Position numbers and translations under genes: made by a program. A stretch of DNA of 64,000 nt. It comes from Luscinia megarhynchos. Taxonomy: Eukaryota > Chordata > Aves > Passeriformes > Turdidae. This document shows positions 26,067-37,589 of this stretch, piece by piece. The stretch covers positions 33,893,406-33,957,405 of the forward strand of contig JAPFBE010000002.1 in assembly GCA_034336665.1 (NCBI GenBank). The letters run 5' to 3'. The first letter of the stretch is position 1, and each line of letters begins with the position of its first letter. The notes under the pieces are model-generated. The model had not been told where the DNA came from. It made no database searches and saw only the letters and a list, made by a program, of their open reading frames with translations.

Positions 26067-27032
26067 CTGGAGGAGAGAGGAAAAAGAGGGAGAGGATGGT
26101 TAAAAACTGTTACACACACAACTATTTTCCCACATACTAATTATTTAAACATTTTAAAAGTGGGTATAGTTCTCTTACAGAATATAAAGTATCTTCCATC
26201 AACCTATAAAAAAAATTTAAAAAATGCATCTACTTAATATACCAAGTAGAGAGGCATTATCTCCATATATTTTCTGATTTGCTAATATACAATTAGGGAA
26301 ACAAGAGAAATCTCTTATAATACTGCCTTCTCATAGCTTCTTTAACATATTGGGACTAACAATCCTTAGAACTCAATGTATAAGCTAATGAGTTACAAAC
26401 AAATCCCTCCAAACCTCAAATAAAGAAATGCACTTTAGATGGTGCTTTCAAGAGTCAAGTTAGCTCCCAATATAATCTTTACTGTTTCATTTTTCATATG
26501 GTATTTTAAAATATTGTTAACGGAATAGCAAGAGAAAATAACTGTTTCCTCCAAGAAGCCTAGGGTATTAATATGAAATTTCCAGTCCTTTAATGAATTT
26601 ATAGTCTCAAAGAAATGTTGAGGACTTGCATATTTTACATTTTTTTTCAGTTATTGTGGAACAAATTCTGTTTTGAAAACTTTAATTTCTACTCTTTAAA
26701 GATTAAAAGATCACTCATTGACTTTCCTTGTCCAAAAATTAACTGCAAGATTCTTTTAAATTGAAACATTTATGGAGTGTCTATTTTTAAAAAATACGAG
26801 TTTCAAAAGACTAGTCCTAAAGAAAAGCTTAAGTGGGCATCAAAAGAAAACCATTTCCTTCTATGGTGTCTGTATGGGTAGGCATGTTAGTGACACAGAA
26901 GCTACTGATAAGGATTGTATTTGACATCAAGGCATTCGTGCTACATGGCTATGCTCTGTGTCTGTATGAAATGTACCCTTTCTTTACCCAGAGAGGCCTT
27001 TGATACTATGGTTACAAACCATCAGAATTTAC

Positions 27033-27099
27033 CTGTACTCAGTGTGGAAGGATGGAGTGGACTTTGGCTACCCAAGATGTTCATTCTTGTGCTACGTTT
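27033..27099 (-). CDS. GRB10: GRB10 exon: BPS to SH2 linker
   Basis: 67 bp, 22 codons plus one base, KRSTRMNILG then SQSPLHPSTLST. The acceptor is ctgtag|AAACG and the donor TACAG|gtaaat. The Ser/Pro-rich stretch SQSPLHPS corresponds to a region of mammalian GRB10 known to be phosphorylated by mTORC1 and other kinases; the Ser-Pro dipeptide is kept. The trailing G joins TT of the next exon to give Val335. Confidence 0.97.
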
Positions 27100-27963
27100 C
27101 TACAGAGAAAATGAATTACCGTTAAATCCACACTAACGCCTCAGAAGAAAAGAATTAGTGCACATGCAATATAGATTTAATTTACAGGAAACTGGGGGCT
27201 GGGCAGATTTAATGCAAGGATGAGAAAAAGAAATGCAACTTTGAAGGGGGCTAATCTACAAGCAGCAGCTCATTTCAGTTGGCTTAAAACACAAGCCAGA
27301 TGTTAATGATGAAAGCTCAGTATCTTAAAAAAAAAGAAAAAAAAAGACAGAAAAAAGAAAAGACTGATATGTTTCTGCTCAGGCAAAACACCAGGCACTC
27401 AGTAAATCAAGCAGTATTTCCCTCCCGTACATAAAGCACCAGCTAATGCTTCAGTAATGACTCCTTTTCCCTAAAAGACGAGCATGTGGGAAAACTTGTA
27501 CTGCAGCTGTCTGTCCACAAGACACTATAAACAAATTACATCAGTTTTCATTGCAAGAGGTCCTGCCTCTTGTATATTCTGCAATTAAACTTACTGGGAG
27601 CAAGCCATTAGTCAGAGCCCCAGCCTCTTCCATGTGGGGAAGCATTTAATTTGACATATTCCTCCTCAGAGACTGGTTTTGCAAACTGGCAGTAAAGTTC
27701 TGGTGGGTCTGCTTTCCCCCTCAACTTTCCTCTGGACACTAGGGGGACAGAGAAGCAGTGGTAGAAGGTTGTTGTGAATGTGACAGTTTTGCTAAAGATG
27801 GATATTGACTTTCAGATCTGCATGCTTGCAGTGTGATTGCTTCAGGTCGGAGCTAAGCTATACTGTGACCAGCACTGCACTAACATCATAGCACACTCTG
27901 TGTTTTGGCTTTCAAACAGACACTTACTGATTGCAAAAATAGAAAAGAAGAGAAGATAGCTAC

Positions 27964-28080
27964 CCTCCAAGCATGTCCTTCTTCCAAGGCAGCACTCTGT
28001 GCTTCAGCAGGATTTTCAATAACTCTTCCTATTTGCCCCGAAAAATCCATTGCTACTAGTGAGTTTTCAGATACACTTCT
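27964..28080 (-). CDS. GRB10: GRB10 exon: BPS region
   Basis: 117 bp, 39 codons, phase 0/0, [20 protein letters not shown] then [19 protein letters not shown]. The acceptor is tttcag|AGAAG and the donor GGAGG|gtagct. The BPS (between PH and SH2) segment binds the insulin and IGF1 receptor kinase domain and in this family acts as a pseudosubstrate-type inhibitor. [15 protein letters not shown] is the family signature and is intact. Confidence 0.97.
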
Positions 28081-28736
28081 CTGAAAAGGAATTTTCACTT
28101 GTTTCAAAAAACAGGGAAAGGAAAACCCAGCTTGAGAGTTTCATTTCAAACTGTTTTGGTTTCAGAAGACTGTCCAAAGTTCTCCTTCAACAGCACAGAA
28201 AATACATCTTATTTTTTCCCTTTTCAAAAGATTCACAGACACAAAAATAGATGGTTTTTTCTTTTTCAACCATAGGTGAGGGAGACAGTTCAAAGGCTCA
28301 GAATAAAATGTTTGCTCAAGTTGCCCACTTGCCCTATTACTATATTCCAGTCATTTTCAGGGCCAGTTGGGATCCAAATATAGGCTCTTCCCTTTTAGGT
28401 AGTTAACAGTCAGCTCTTGGCCCAACATATTTTAGGAAATCTACGTGTTAGTTTTGCCAGACCTAAGCTGGCTTCTGCAGAGACAGCCAGATGTCTCTGT
28501 GCCATACATCTCAAAGAGCATGACGTAGCCAAGATTTTCAATCGTGGATCATGTAAGCCTAAGATAATGGAGAGCCAACCACAGAAATTGTACTCATGCA
28601 AAACATGAACTTTACATTCATTTGCTAACAATGTGAAATTTACATTTCTTAGCGTAAAATTTTCCACTTTTAAAATGCAAAAGCAAATGTATATTTTCCA
28701 GCATCATACATCAGTGAGGTAAAGTTCATCACTTAC

Positions 28737-28814
28737 TACTGGAGTGGAAAAGTGGGGAAGCATGGCTTTTCGCTGCTGAGGAATTCTATAATTCTGATAC
28801 AGTAGCATTCCATA
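28737..28814 (-). CDS. GRB10: GRB10 exon: PH to BPS linker
   Basis: 78 bp, 26 codons, phase 0/0, [18 protein letters not shown] then LPHFSTPV. The acceptor is ggcag|TATGG and the donor CCAGTA|gtaagt. It completes the PH helix and leads into the BPS region. From memory the mammalian sequence is RKALLSPFSTPV, so Leu-Ser becomes Met-Leu and Pro-His here. Confidence 0.97.
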
Positions 28815-30259
28815 CTGCCAACAGAAACACAAGGACATTATTATTCAAATATATGCCCTAGGAAAAAACCTGTAGTGATTTCATAATACCACTTACACTG
28901 GAGAAAGGTGCCACCAGTTTATTATTTTCCTGATCAGAAGATCTCTCAAAGCCATTTGCATTGAGTAATAGTGATTGACAGGTGGCAATCAAAAATATGC
29001 ACAAAAAGTTTTAAAAACCACAACCTTAAGTGATATACACAGACTATTTTTGCCACTCTCAGCTACCACCATGTTTTCCTTAAAGAATACAAGCTTCCAG
29101 TCGAGATCAGAACACACACATTAATTCCCTTCTTTTTACCCTCTAGAACTTAAAAAGATTCTGCACAAGACATTCATTCAAACTCAGTTTTCATAATGAA
29201 AACTTTATAATTCACTAACTCTTTCAATAAATTTCATTATCACTTGGTACTTTTCTCATCCTTAAAAAAATAAGGTGATTGAATTCCAGTCATGTCCTTG
29301 GTTGAATATGATTAATTTTAGCAAAGCAAGTAGCTGAGATTGCAGGTAGACCACAACTCTGCCTTCCCTAGAGGCACAGTGCTGAAGTAGAGCAACACTG
29401 CTTACTGAATGTTCTAACTGAAACAGATTATGCAATTTCCAAACAAGGTAACATAGGACTATGGCAAGCAAAATGAGATGGTGAATAAAAAGGAGGGTTA
29501 TGGATACAGCCTCGGGACAAAGCCTTATTTTTTGCTGACTGTACATCTTTAATCATCTTTTGGTGTGTCTTAAAAGCTAAGTAATTTTTTTTCTGGACAT
29601 AGGACGTAGTAAAGGTAGAGAGAAAAACACAGCAGTTTTCAAAGCAGCACATTCAGAAAAAGACTTACATTATAACCAAACCAGACGTTATGCACATTTT
29701 CCTATGAAGATCAGGAAGTTCTCTCCTTCAAAGGGCACAAAATAGCCTCAGTTCCCTACATCCTGATTTTGTTTCAAAAAGCAGTGAAGCCTCCTATCAT
29801 ATTATCAAGAAATTTCATTGTGTGCTCTCAGATATGAGTAACTTTCCCCCAGATACAGGGTTACTTATTTTTGTTACTTCTTCTAATAGAACCTTCAGAA
29901 AAACGGGAATAAAAAATTTGCAAAAGGCATTCTGTTCTGGTAAAGGGAACCACTGACCATTATGGAAAACATTTTCTTTACCTTTTTTAGCAACTTGAAA
30001 ATACTTTGTTTTTTATTCATTCACATATCTCAGATTTGGATCCAAAACTAAAATACACTTGATTCATATGTGGAAGGAATAGATCTTTGTCCCATGCTTA
30101 AATTGTTAGGTGAGACAGGTCTGCTTGGAATTTTGCTCTTATCCATACTGTTTTGGAGCAGATGATAATTAAGAACATATAGGTAATCTCTCATGAACAA
30201 AATAACAAATGGCACTTAACTGTAGGTGTAGCTTTGCAAAAGTAGAAGAGATTAGGTAC

Positions 30260-30358
30260 CTTGAGGAGTCGGAAGGCAGTCATCCAGCACGTCCTGCTTT
30301 GCTCATCTTCAGCACACAACAACCGCAGTTCCTTAGTTTCATTCCTCACTCTGTTTGG
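30260..30358 (-). CDS. GRB10: GRB10 exon: C-terminal PH strands and helix
   Basis: 99 bp, 33 codons, phase 0/0, [20 protein letters not shown] then [13 protein letters not shown]. The acceptor is taaag|CCAAAC and the donor CTCAAG|gtacct. It includes the invariant Trp of PH domains in the closing helix ([10 protein letters not shown]). Confidence 0.97.
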
Positions 30359-30582
30359 CTTTAAAGTATTAGAGGGAAGTATTCATTAGAAAACAATAGC
30401 ACTGGAAGCTTAGAATCACTGTAAGCAGGGTAAAGGCAGGTACAGTATTAGTCTAAAGAATTAGCCAGAAAAAGCTCTCACCACATTGAATTTAAAGCTC
30501 AGCAGAGGCTGAGCATGCTTTGAAGGAAATCACTTTCTTTGCTGGGTCAAACAAGATCAAATGCTGGTGCCTCCTGACTTTC

Positions 30583-30631
30583 ATTGATCCTTGTAGATCC
30601 CCTCCAACTCAGGGTATTCTATGATTCTGGC
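30583..30631 (+). mobile_element. Short CR1 tail in a GRB10 intron
   Basis: GATCCCCTCCAACTCAGGGT followed by ATTCTATGATTCTGG is the terminal part of CR1 with its characteristic ATTCTATGATTCT octamer-type repeat. Only about 50 bp is recognisable. It lies between GRB10 exons at 30358 and 31588, antisense to the gene. Confidence 0.8.
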
Positions 30632-30709
30632 TGGAAATAACCTAGCAGTCCTAGCAGTTTATAGGAACAAGGTACACAGGCCATATTAGAACCAGACCCG
30701 GGCACTTAA

Positions 30710-30809
30710 TTTTGTTGGTTTGGTAGTTGGAGGGGTTTTTTGGTGGGTTTCTTTGGGATTGGCTTTTTTTGTTTTGTTTAGTTTTTTGCTCTGTTTTGTT
30801 GTTTTTTTC
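30710..30809. repeat. T/G-rich low-complexity tract in a GRB10 intron
   Basis: About 100 bp of TTTTG, GGTTTTTTGG and similar, closely resembling the tract at 18.2 kb. It starts about 80 bp after the CR1 tail. Confidence 0.8.
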
Positions 30810-31587
30810 AAATCTGAGAGAAGTTTTATAAACCCCCATTTTGAAATGAAGGATGAAACTTTCCATAACTGTGGGTAACTGAAAGTTTGCTCCCATCAGT
30901 TCAGGATCTGTCCTGCAGCCAGTCCCTTTGATGCAAACCCTTGTTGTCTAGCTCTGGAACGGCTGCTAGGAAGAAGACTACTTCACTACTGTCATAAAAC
31001 CAGCTCTCAGCCTTGGTTTTTTCTCAGAAAATTACACTTTTCAAACCCTTTGAAATACTTTCCAAATGAATCTTTCAGCACAATAGTTTTAAAAATCCTC
31101 AAAGGCAACTGATTATTCTTACATTAATTTTTCCAAGACAGTCTTCCTCTTTAAATAAAAGCAAACTCTGACCCATAATAATGGTAAAATTGCACCCCAT
31201 CTGAACTTGATCCTTTGCTGCTATATAGTTTTGGTGCTTTCTGTCCACAGAAACTTTTCTATTTGATTAGAGAACTTGGAAAAAGCTTTCATCTGTGAGG
31301 TGAACCAAGGCCACCTCACAAGCACACCATGCTCCAGCACTGAGCTGCTCTTGCACAAAAATTTCCCAAACCAAAGGAGCACCAGATAAAGTGCTAAAAG
31401 TGTCACATAAAATGATGACAAGATTCACAGGACATGTCTGCCAAATGAAAGATGCTAAAGATCAAGTCCTCATGACAGAAAAGGCTTGCAGAGTTTTACA
31501 TACAAATCCAATTTAGCTGGGGGCTGGGGTGACTCTGAGCTACCAGCACTGCCTGGAACTTGGGAAGAACTCAGTGAGAAGATTTAC

Positions 31588-31698
31588 CTTTATACAAAAT
31601 CCATACTCTGCAGGGGCATTGTACAACTTCTTGCCTGCTATCAACGAGAAGATATTGCTGTCTTCTAGGTCAGCCAACAATTGCAAATGTCTTGGCTC
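31588..31698 (-). CDS. GRB10: GRB10 exon: middle of PH domain
   Basis: 111 bp, 37 codons, phase 0/0, [20 protein letters not shown] then [17 protein letters not shown]. The acceptor is ccccag|GAGCC and the donor ATAAAG|gtaaat. Central PH strands. From memory the mammalian protein has QYNAPTDHGLCIK here, so this part of the domain is more variable than its neighbours. Confidence 0.97.
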
Positions 31699-32195
31699 CT
31701 GGGGAAATAACATGATTTAGCACAGGTCAGTGAAAGGTTTTGGAAGATGTTGTGCGAGCTTTGCAGTCTCTCAAGCCCAGCCTCCAACAGAGGGCAGTGC
31801 ATGAACACTGCTCCTCTCCCAGGCAGCCTCAAGTGGCCATGGCACACACCCCTTATGTATCAGCCTACCAGCTGGAAGTGCTCGGTACAGGAAGCTCACA
31901 AAATACTTATGCAAGCCCATCACATTAAAAATGGCCTGGCCTATTCCACTGATCCAGAGAAATCTGAAGGTTAGCACAGCTTTAGTGGCCACAGTGATGT
32001 TGCCTGGCTGGTTTGTTTTTATTTTATAATGAAACTGTATGGCTGTGCTCATGCATTGATCATGCCTTACTTTTCTATGGAACAGAAATAGGGAACACTG
32101 TGTGGAGATTTTTAAAAAACAGCAAAAAATACCCACTGTAAAAGCAGAAAATGCTTTCACATGCTAGTACTGTGCAACTTCTTTTTTAATCTTAC

Positions 32196-32333
32196 CTTTG
32201 AGGTTCCTTTTGTAGAACAATAAAGTCCTGATCTCCTCAAACACATAAACAGTTTCTTCCATGATTTCCTACCCAGCTCTTTCACATGCAAGAAACCTTG
32301 AATTTCAGGGCAGCTACTGGAGTTTAAAAAGTT
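32196..32333 (-). CDS. GRB10: GRB10 exon: start of PH domain
   Basis: 138 bp, 46 codons, phase 0/0, [20 protein letters not shown] then [16 protein letters not shown] and CSTKGTSK. The acceptor is caacag|AAC and the donor CAAAG|gtaaga. It carries the first PH-domain strands; the basic KSWKK stretch lies where phosphoinositide contacts are expected in this family. Confidence 0.97.
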
Positions 32334-35300
32334 CTGTTGGAGAGGAAAATATAGATGAACATTTTATCCTATGGGTGAATTATAAAATTGTCACTGTATT
32401 TGCAGAGCAGAGAATAAAATGGCAAATCACTTTGCTGACTTGAGGTGCAGTTTCACTCTAGGCTTAAACTGACCTAGATATTTAATCTGATTTACCAAAA
32501 TGTATTTTCCTGCTTCCTCCATTGTGTCTACCTGGCCATCTCCTCCTGCAACTGACACCACCTTCCTATTCTCCGTGTCAAGACTTAAATCTCAAAAAAG
32601 CGATTGCTTCTCTATATCCCCGTTCGTTCTGGCCTGAAGAGAGATAAAATAAACTTATTAATTCTTAAAATAATACCTTGTCACAGCAATTCTGGCAGAT
32701 TGTCTAACTTGGAAACATTAGCCAAAATCTCCATCTTTAGGATAAAGTTTTTGAAAGGGAAGAGCCTATTTCAGGATTTCAACTGTCCCAAGACAAGAGG
32801 GATAACAGACAACAGAGTGTATGACTGAAAATGAAATGTAGAGCAGTCAAGTGCCAGCAATTATACCAGACTTCAGGATTGAGAAGCATTTAAATTCTTG
32901 ACATAAGTAGAGGAACCACATACAAAATAATTTGATTTGTGATATATCACAGGAAGGAAGAATTAATTATGATAGGAGAAGTGATGGATTGCTCCCTTAT
33001 TACAACAGGCCAGGTTTTTAAATGACAGAGGGCTTGATCATTAAGTTAAATGCTGAATTAATAAATTCAACAAGTATGAAGAAAAATGCATAAACCTGGT
33101 TGGCCTAGATGTCTCTGCAATTCTTCAAAGTTGTGTTTTGGTGTGGACAATGTCCACAGGAAACAAATCCAAAACCAGTGCCCTGTCTCAGAATTCTTAC
33201 TTGCATTAAACCCTAATTTTTTTTCCAGTCCTCCGCCTCATCTCATCTAACAGAATGGGAAAGACCAATCAATTTTCTTGCTATTTGTACTATGAAAATC
33301 CAATTCTCAGCTGTGAAAAGGAAAGATCAGATTTTTATCCAGTCAGTTAAAACACAAGTAAACTAAGATGGCAATCTTTTTTGCATGTCTGAGCCAGGCT
33401 GAGACTAGGGAAAACAGATCCCATTGGTTTTAATGCTACCATCATGACTAAAAATACTAACTCTTAATGCAGTATATGATATCATGAAATGATATTTAAT
33501 ATTCTTCCCTGTTATGTGTGTAATTAAAACCAGCAAAATTTTTCAGTGTTTAAGGTGGCCTCAGATGCAACATTCTTAATGACTACTAGGATTCAATAAA
33601 TTACAACTGCCATTGAAATTCTGAAAAACGGTTGCGTGTATTTTAAAAGAAAGAAGTACTTAATATAAAAATTTTAACAAAAAATAGCTTTTTATGGGGA
33701 AGCAATGAACTAGAGGTAATATGCTCACCCGTTTCCTCCCACCCTCTTGCATTGTTAAAACCCCCATGACTTACACTTCTCCAGGACTGTACCTTTCTGA
33801 GCCTTCCCAGAAGCAAATTTATACCTCACAAGGCTGTAAGGTTTTCCTTTTGCTACCACTTGAGTTGCCCTCAAAATTTCTCCATCTGCAGTAACATCTT
33901 GCTCTTTTGGGGAGTCCTGCTGCTTGTATTAAGAAGCAAATCCAATTCTCCACTTAAACTATAGGAAGAAGGGCCCAAGGTGTGAAGACCTCTCTTCCTA
34001 CTAGTCTGTGGCAATGCCAGTCCATGACAGTTTTGGCTCCTATTTACAACCTCATTGCACATGACTTTCATTTATAATTCCAGAAATGGCTTGATTTTTT
34101 TTTTTTTGTTTGACTGTTTCCCAGTTGTAAGTGGATGCTAATTTTTTTAATTCTTCTCTGTGCATATGGAACCAGAATTTAATGGACTTTGGTATGGTAA
34201 TGGGACAAAATGAATGCACTAGATCAAAGTCAGTGGAAACTATCTTTAAACAGAGAGTCAGTGCATATTTGCTAACACGCAAAATGACAGCAATCAAGCT
34301 AAAATCAATTACTTGTATGTTTATATTCTTCATATAATTTGTGCTTCTGCTTTATAATTTGCCTGTGATTCATGATACTGTCTTCTAGGCAGAATGGTCA
34401 TATGTTCTTAGTACAGTACTTCTCTAATAAACTGTGTTTTAATTTGGATCTGGAGTTGAATGTCCACAGGTTGAGAAAACAAGTGAAGTGAAAAGGATTT
34501 AGACTGTAGGGCTTAGACTGAGTGCTAAAATTGAGAGATTTAAGCCCACCCTCCAGCACCATCCTTGAAGGCCAACCAAATATGCCATCACCATGGTTCC
34601 ATTATGAGCAAGCAAGAAATTGCAGAGTGACACTGAAACTTCAGCATAAATGCAGCACCCATGCCACCACCACAGAGATTGCACAACTCTACCAACACAT
34701 ACACATAAGGAACACACCCCTGCAATTTAACCTGGGGAGCTTTAAATGGGATTACTTTGCAAATACTGTGTATAAACTTCTGCTTGCACTTACTTCTTAG
34801 GGCATTATTTTTCTATATAAAAGAGCAGGTAGTTGGCCAAATCATGGGGAAATTGGTCCTTATTGTTAGTTCTTGCCAGGCACAAATATGGGACAGAAAA
34901 AGCAAAAACAAAAGCTCTCATCATCTCAAACTCATCTTCTAATATCCACTTGCTCTTTTGCACTTTCTCCTGTGCTGTGATGTGGAGAACAGAAGAGTAC
35001 TTCTGTTCTGCCTTTTATAAAAGGTATGTTTGTTTTTCTAGAAATCTATTTGCCAAGACTGTTTGCGAGTAACATTAGGTGGCTAAACCAGATGCCCACA
35101 GAGTAAGTTGAGTATTAATGGAACAAATATGTATGACCATAGCTATGAATACTTTGTGTTTACAATATAGACCTCAATGCCACTGGGTAAGATCTTTGTC
35201 AGGTATTTTCAACACTAGTCCCATATGCTAATTCACTATACTGATCTTTCTCTGACTGACTGTTTTCCAGACCTTTGAAATGTCTGCCTTCCTTCCTTTT

Positions 35301-35365
35301 TTCCTCTAAACCCCTCCCCCTCCAGCTGCAAAACTTTCTTTGCCCATACAGATAATTTACAGTAC

Positions 35366-35440
35366 CTGTAAAAGTTGTGACTGTGGGATACTGCCATTTG
35401 TTTGCTGGCACCAGGCAACCATTTGTTCTGGAAAGAAATT
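35366..35440 (-). CDS. GRB10: GRB10 exon: RA-PH linker
   Basis: 75 bp, 25 codons, phase 0 at both ends, NFFPEQMVAWCQQTNG then SIPQSQLLQ. The acceptor is tctag|AATTTC and the donor CAG|gtactg. Compared with mammalian GRB10 as I recall it (CQQSNGSQTQLLQ), the stretch after NGS appears two residues longer. If confirmed this is a small lineage difference in the loop between RA and PH. It is a symmetric exon, so skipping it would keep the frame. Confidence 0.96.
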
Positions 35441-36261
35441 CTAGACAAAAAAGAAGACAATTGGAAGTCACATTATATTTGAACACTTACAGAGAACTAG
35501 TGACTAGTGACTTTCTTCCAGTCATTAAGTTTTTGGAACTATCACTATTAAATCAATTTGGAGATCCCCTGACACAGAAAGTAATACTAGGGCTTTTCAA
35601 GTGCAGTTCTTCCCTTCCTTCTGCTCACCAGATGCCCATGCAGACAGATCGTGGGTTTTTAAAATAACTGATATGCAGCATTTTGTAAGTGCATTTTCCT
35701 CTCACTTCCTCTTCTACTGAGGACTTTTGGGGATCTCTAACAGGCTCTACTTTCTTGGGAAGGAAAGGATGAATGGTCCAGCAAGTTCAGTATGCAGTGA
35801 CTCCTTGCTTATTGCACCAATGACTCGACTTCAGATTCATTCCTGCAGTTCCCCTTTCATCTGCTGTGTTTTAAAATTCCTGTATAATTTGGTACACTGA
35901 ATTTACTATACACAGCAATGACATGAAATTATTCTTGAAGTTTTTAAACATTATTTGAAGCATGGATACATACAGAAATGCCAGAAATAAAACAATGACT
36001 GATTATAACAAGATGAATCACAACAAAAACATTTTCAGTTTAGAACATTTGTCACTCTTCAGGCAATATGAATTTCAGTCTTTAGGGCATAAAAAGAAGG
36101 GCTGAAGAGGAATCACCCTTCTGCCAGGTAAGTTGCACAATGAGTTATGAAAGCTAACATTTACCAGCCTCTCTTGAGTAGAAACAGTGCCATATGGCAA
36201 CAGCTAATGCAACGGATAGGGAGCCTTCACATTCTTACACCACAAGAATGATTTATTCTGC

Positions 36262-36326
36262 GATTGCAGGAGCCTGGGACTGAATGCCAAGCATTCTGGG
36301 TTTTATTCCCATGCTCTGTTACTTAA
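36262..36326 (+). mobile_element. Probable ancient MIR-type SINE remnant
   Basis: AGGAGCCTGGGACTGAATGC followed by TTCTGGGTTTTATTCCCATG and CTCTGTTACTT follows the tRNA-derived part of amniote MIR elements: GGACTGGGAGTCAGG, a B-box-like GGGTTCTATTCCC, then CTCTGCCACT. It is short and diverged, as expected for a very old insertion, and lies in the GRB10 intron between exons at 35440 and 37474. Recognition is by eye. Confidence 0.45.
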
Positions 36327-37473
36327 TTAAAATATACCACGTGAAACGAATGCGCTAGCTCCTCTGATACCAAAACTTCTGTAGATGTTCCTAGGTTATC
36401 AGATGGTGAGATCAATAGAAATGAAAAACTGGAACCCTCCATGTACAGAAACATTTCACAGAGAAGGTCAAGGCACAGACTCTGAAACAATCACCAGCAG
36501 ATGAAAAATGTACACATGAGCACACGTGCAGGGATGCAGCAACTGTGCACTTGCATCTACAAGGAAAGGAACGAATTTACCACTCGCAGTTACTCAGTAA
36601 TGAGTTTAAACATGACCTTGTGTATCTTTTTTTCTTCTCGCACCACAGATGCCTGACTGACCCAAAATCTGTTCTTTCCTAACCGCCTCTGGATTACCCT
36701 TCCTCAGCTATCTCAATGGGTCACACCAGCTGACATTGGTTCATGCCAACATTCTGCTCCAACATAATTGTTTAGATAAAATGGGAAAAAGTCATCCCCA
36801 GATACACAGTTACAGAGTAACCAGCTTCAAAGGATCAGTTACAAGAAGTAAAAGCTCAAAGGATCTTACAAATCCAGAAATAGGCAGAGCTATGGCATAC
36901 AGTACTTTTCAAGCATGGGTATACCAAGGACATAGAGAGGCCAAGCTACTGTGATCAGTAAAGAAGGCAGAGCAGACTAGTAAGGCACAGCCATAGGTGA
37001 AACAAGGTTCAATATATGTAACAATAAACTGGAAACTCCTTGTATGGAGTAAGTGCTTTAGGGGATACCCAGATGGCTTTGGGGTTTTATCTTTACGGTC
37101 AGAAACTAAAAGGTTTGGATACTACTTGTTATATGATTAATTTGCTTTGAATCAAGTAACTTTGACAATAATGAGTGAATTGCACTTCTGATTTTTTTTT
37201 AACTAATGAAGATTTCCCTGTCTTGGTCACTCTCCAATGTAACTACAGACATTTTGAAACAAGTATATTTGGTAACTCAAAAACACTTGAGGTTTTAAGG
37301 CTGGGAGGAAAGTACAAGGAATTTAAACATTGGTTAAAATTTCTTTGGAAAGAATTCTGTTAGTTGGTTGCCTATTTTTTTTCTTATAATAAATGTTTAA
37401 GACATAACAGCGCCCAGCAATGTTATTGCAATCCAGCCCTCTGTGGTATAAACAACTAAGTAATGAGACTCAC

Positions 37474-37589
37474 CATGGGATTTTTGAAAAATTCGTATTT
37501 TGCGTAATTCTTCCTGAACAAAAATTTACTTTCACTTCCCATTGTGGATTCAACTTGAACTATGAGCTCATGATCTTCCAAGCACCTCT
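37474..37589 (-). CDS. GRB10: GRB10 exon: end of RA domain
   Basis: 116 bp, residues 68-106 of the short form, (E)[15 protein letters not shown] to KYEFFKNPM. The acceptor is ccacag|AGAGG and the donor CCCATG|gtgagt. This is the second half of the RA domain and the start of the linker to PH. It is separated from the previous exon by a 5.7-kb intron, the longest of the gene in this window, which holds the 265-bp palindrome. Confidence 0.97.

Larger units (their letters stand above)
26067..28736 (-). other. Three GRB10 introns around the BPS exons
   Basis: Introns 26067-27032, 27100-27963 and 28081-28736. AT-rich, with an A/G-rich stretch at about 27325-27362; no mobile element recognised. Confidence 0.7.
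28815..31587 (-). other. Two GRB10 introns around the last PH exon
   Basis: Introns 28815-30259 and 30359-31587. The second holds the CR1 tail (30583-30631) and the T/G tract (30710-30809); the first holds nothing recognised. Confidence 0.7.
32334..37473 (-). other. Two GRB10 introns flanking the RA-PH linker exon
   Basis: Introns 32334-35365 and 35441-37473. The only repeat I recognise is the possible MIR remnant at 36262-36326. Confidence 0.7.
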
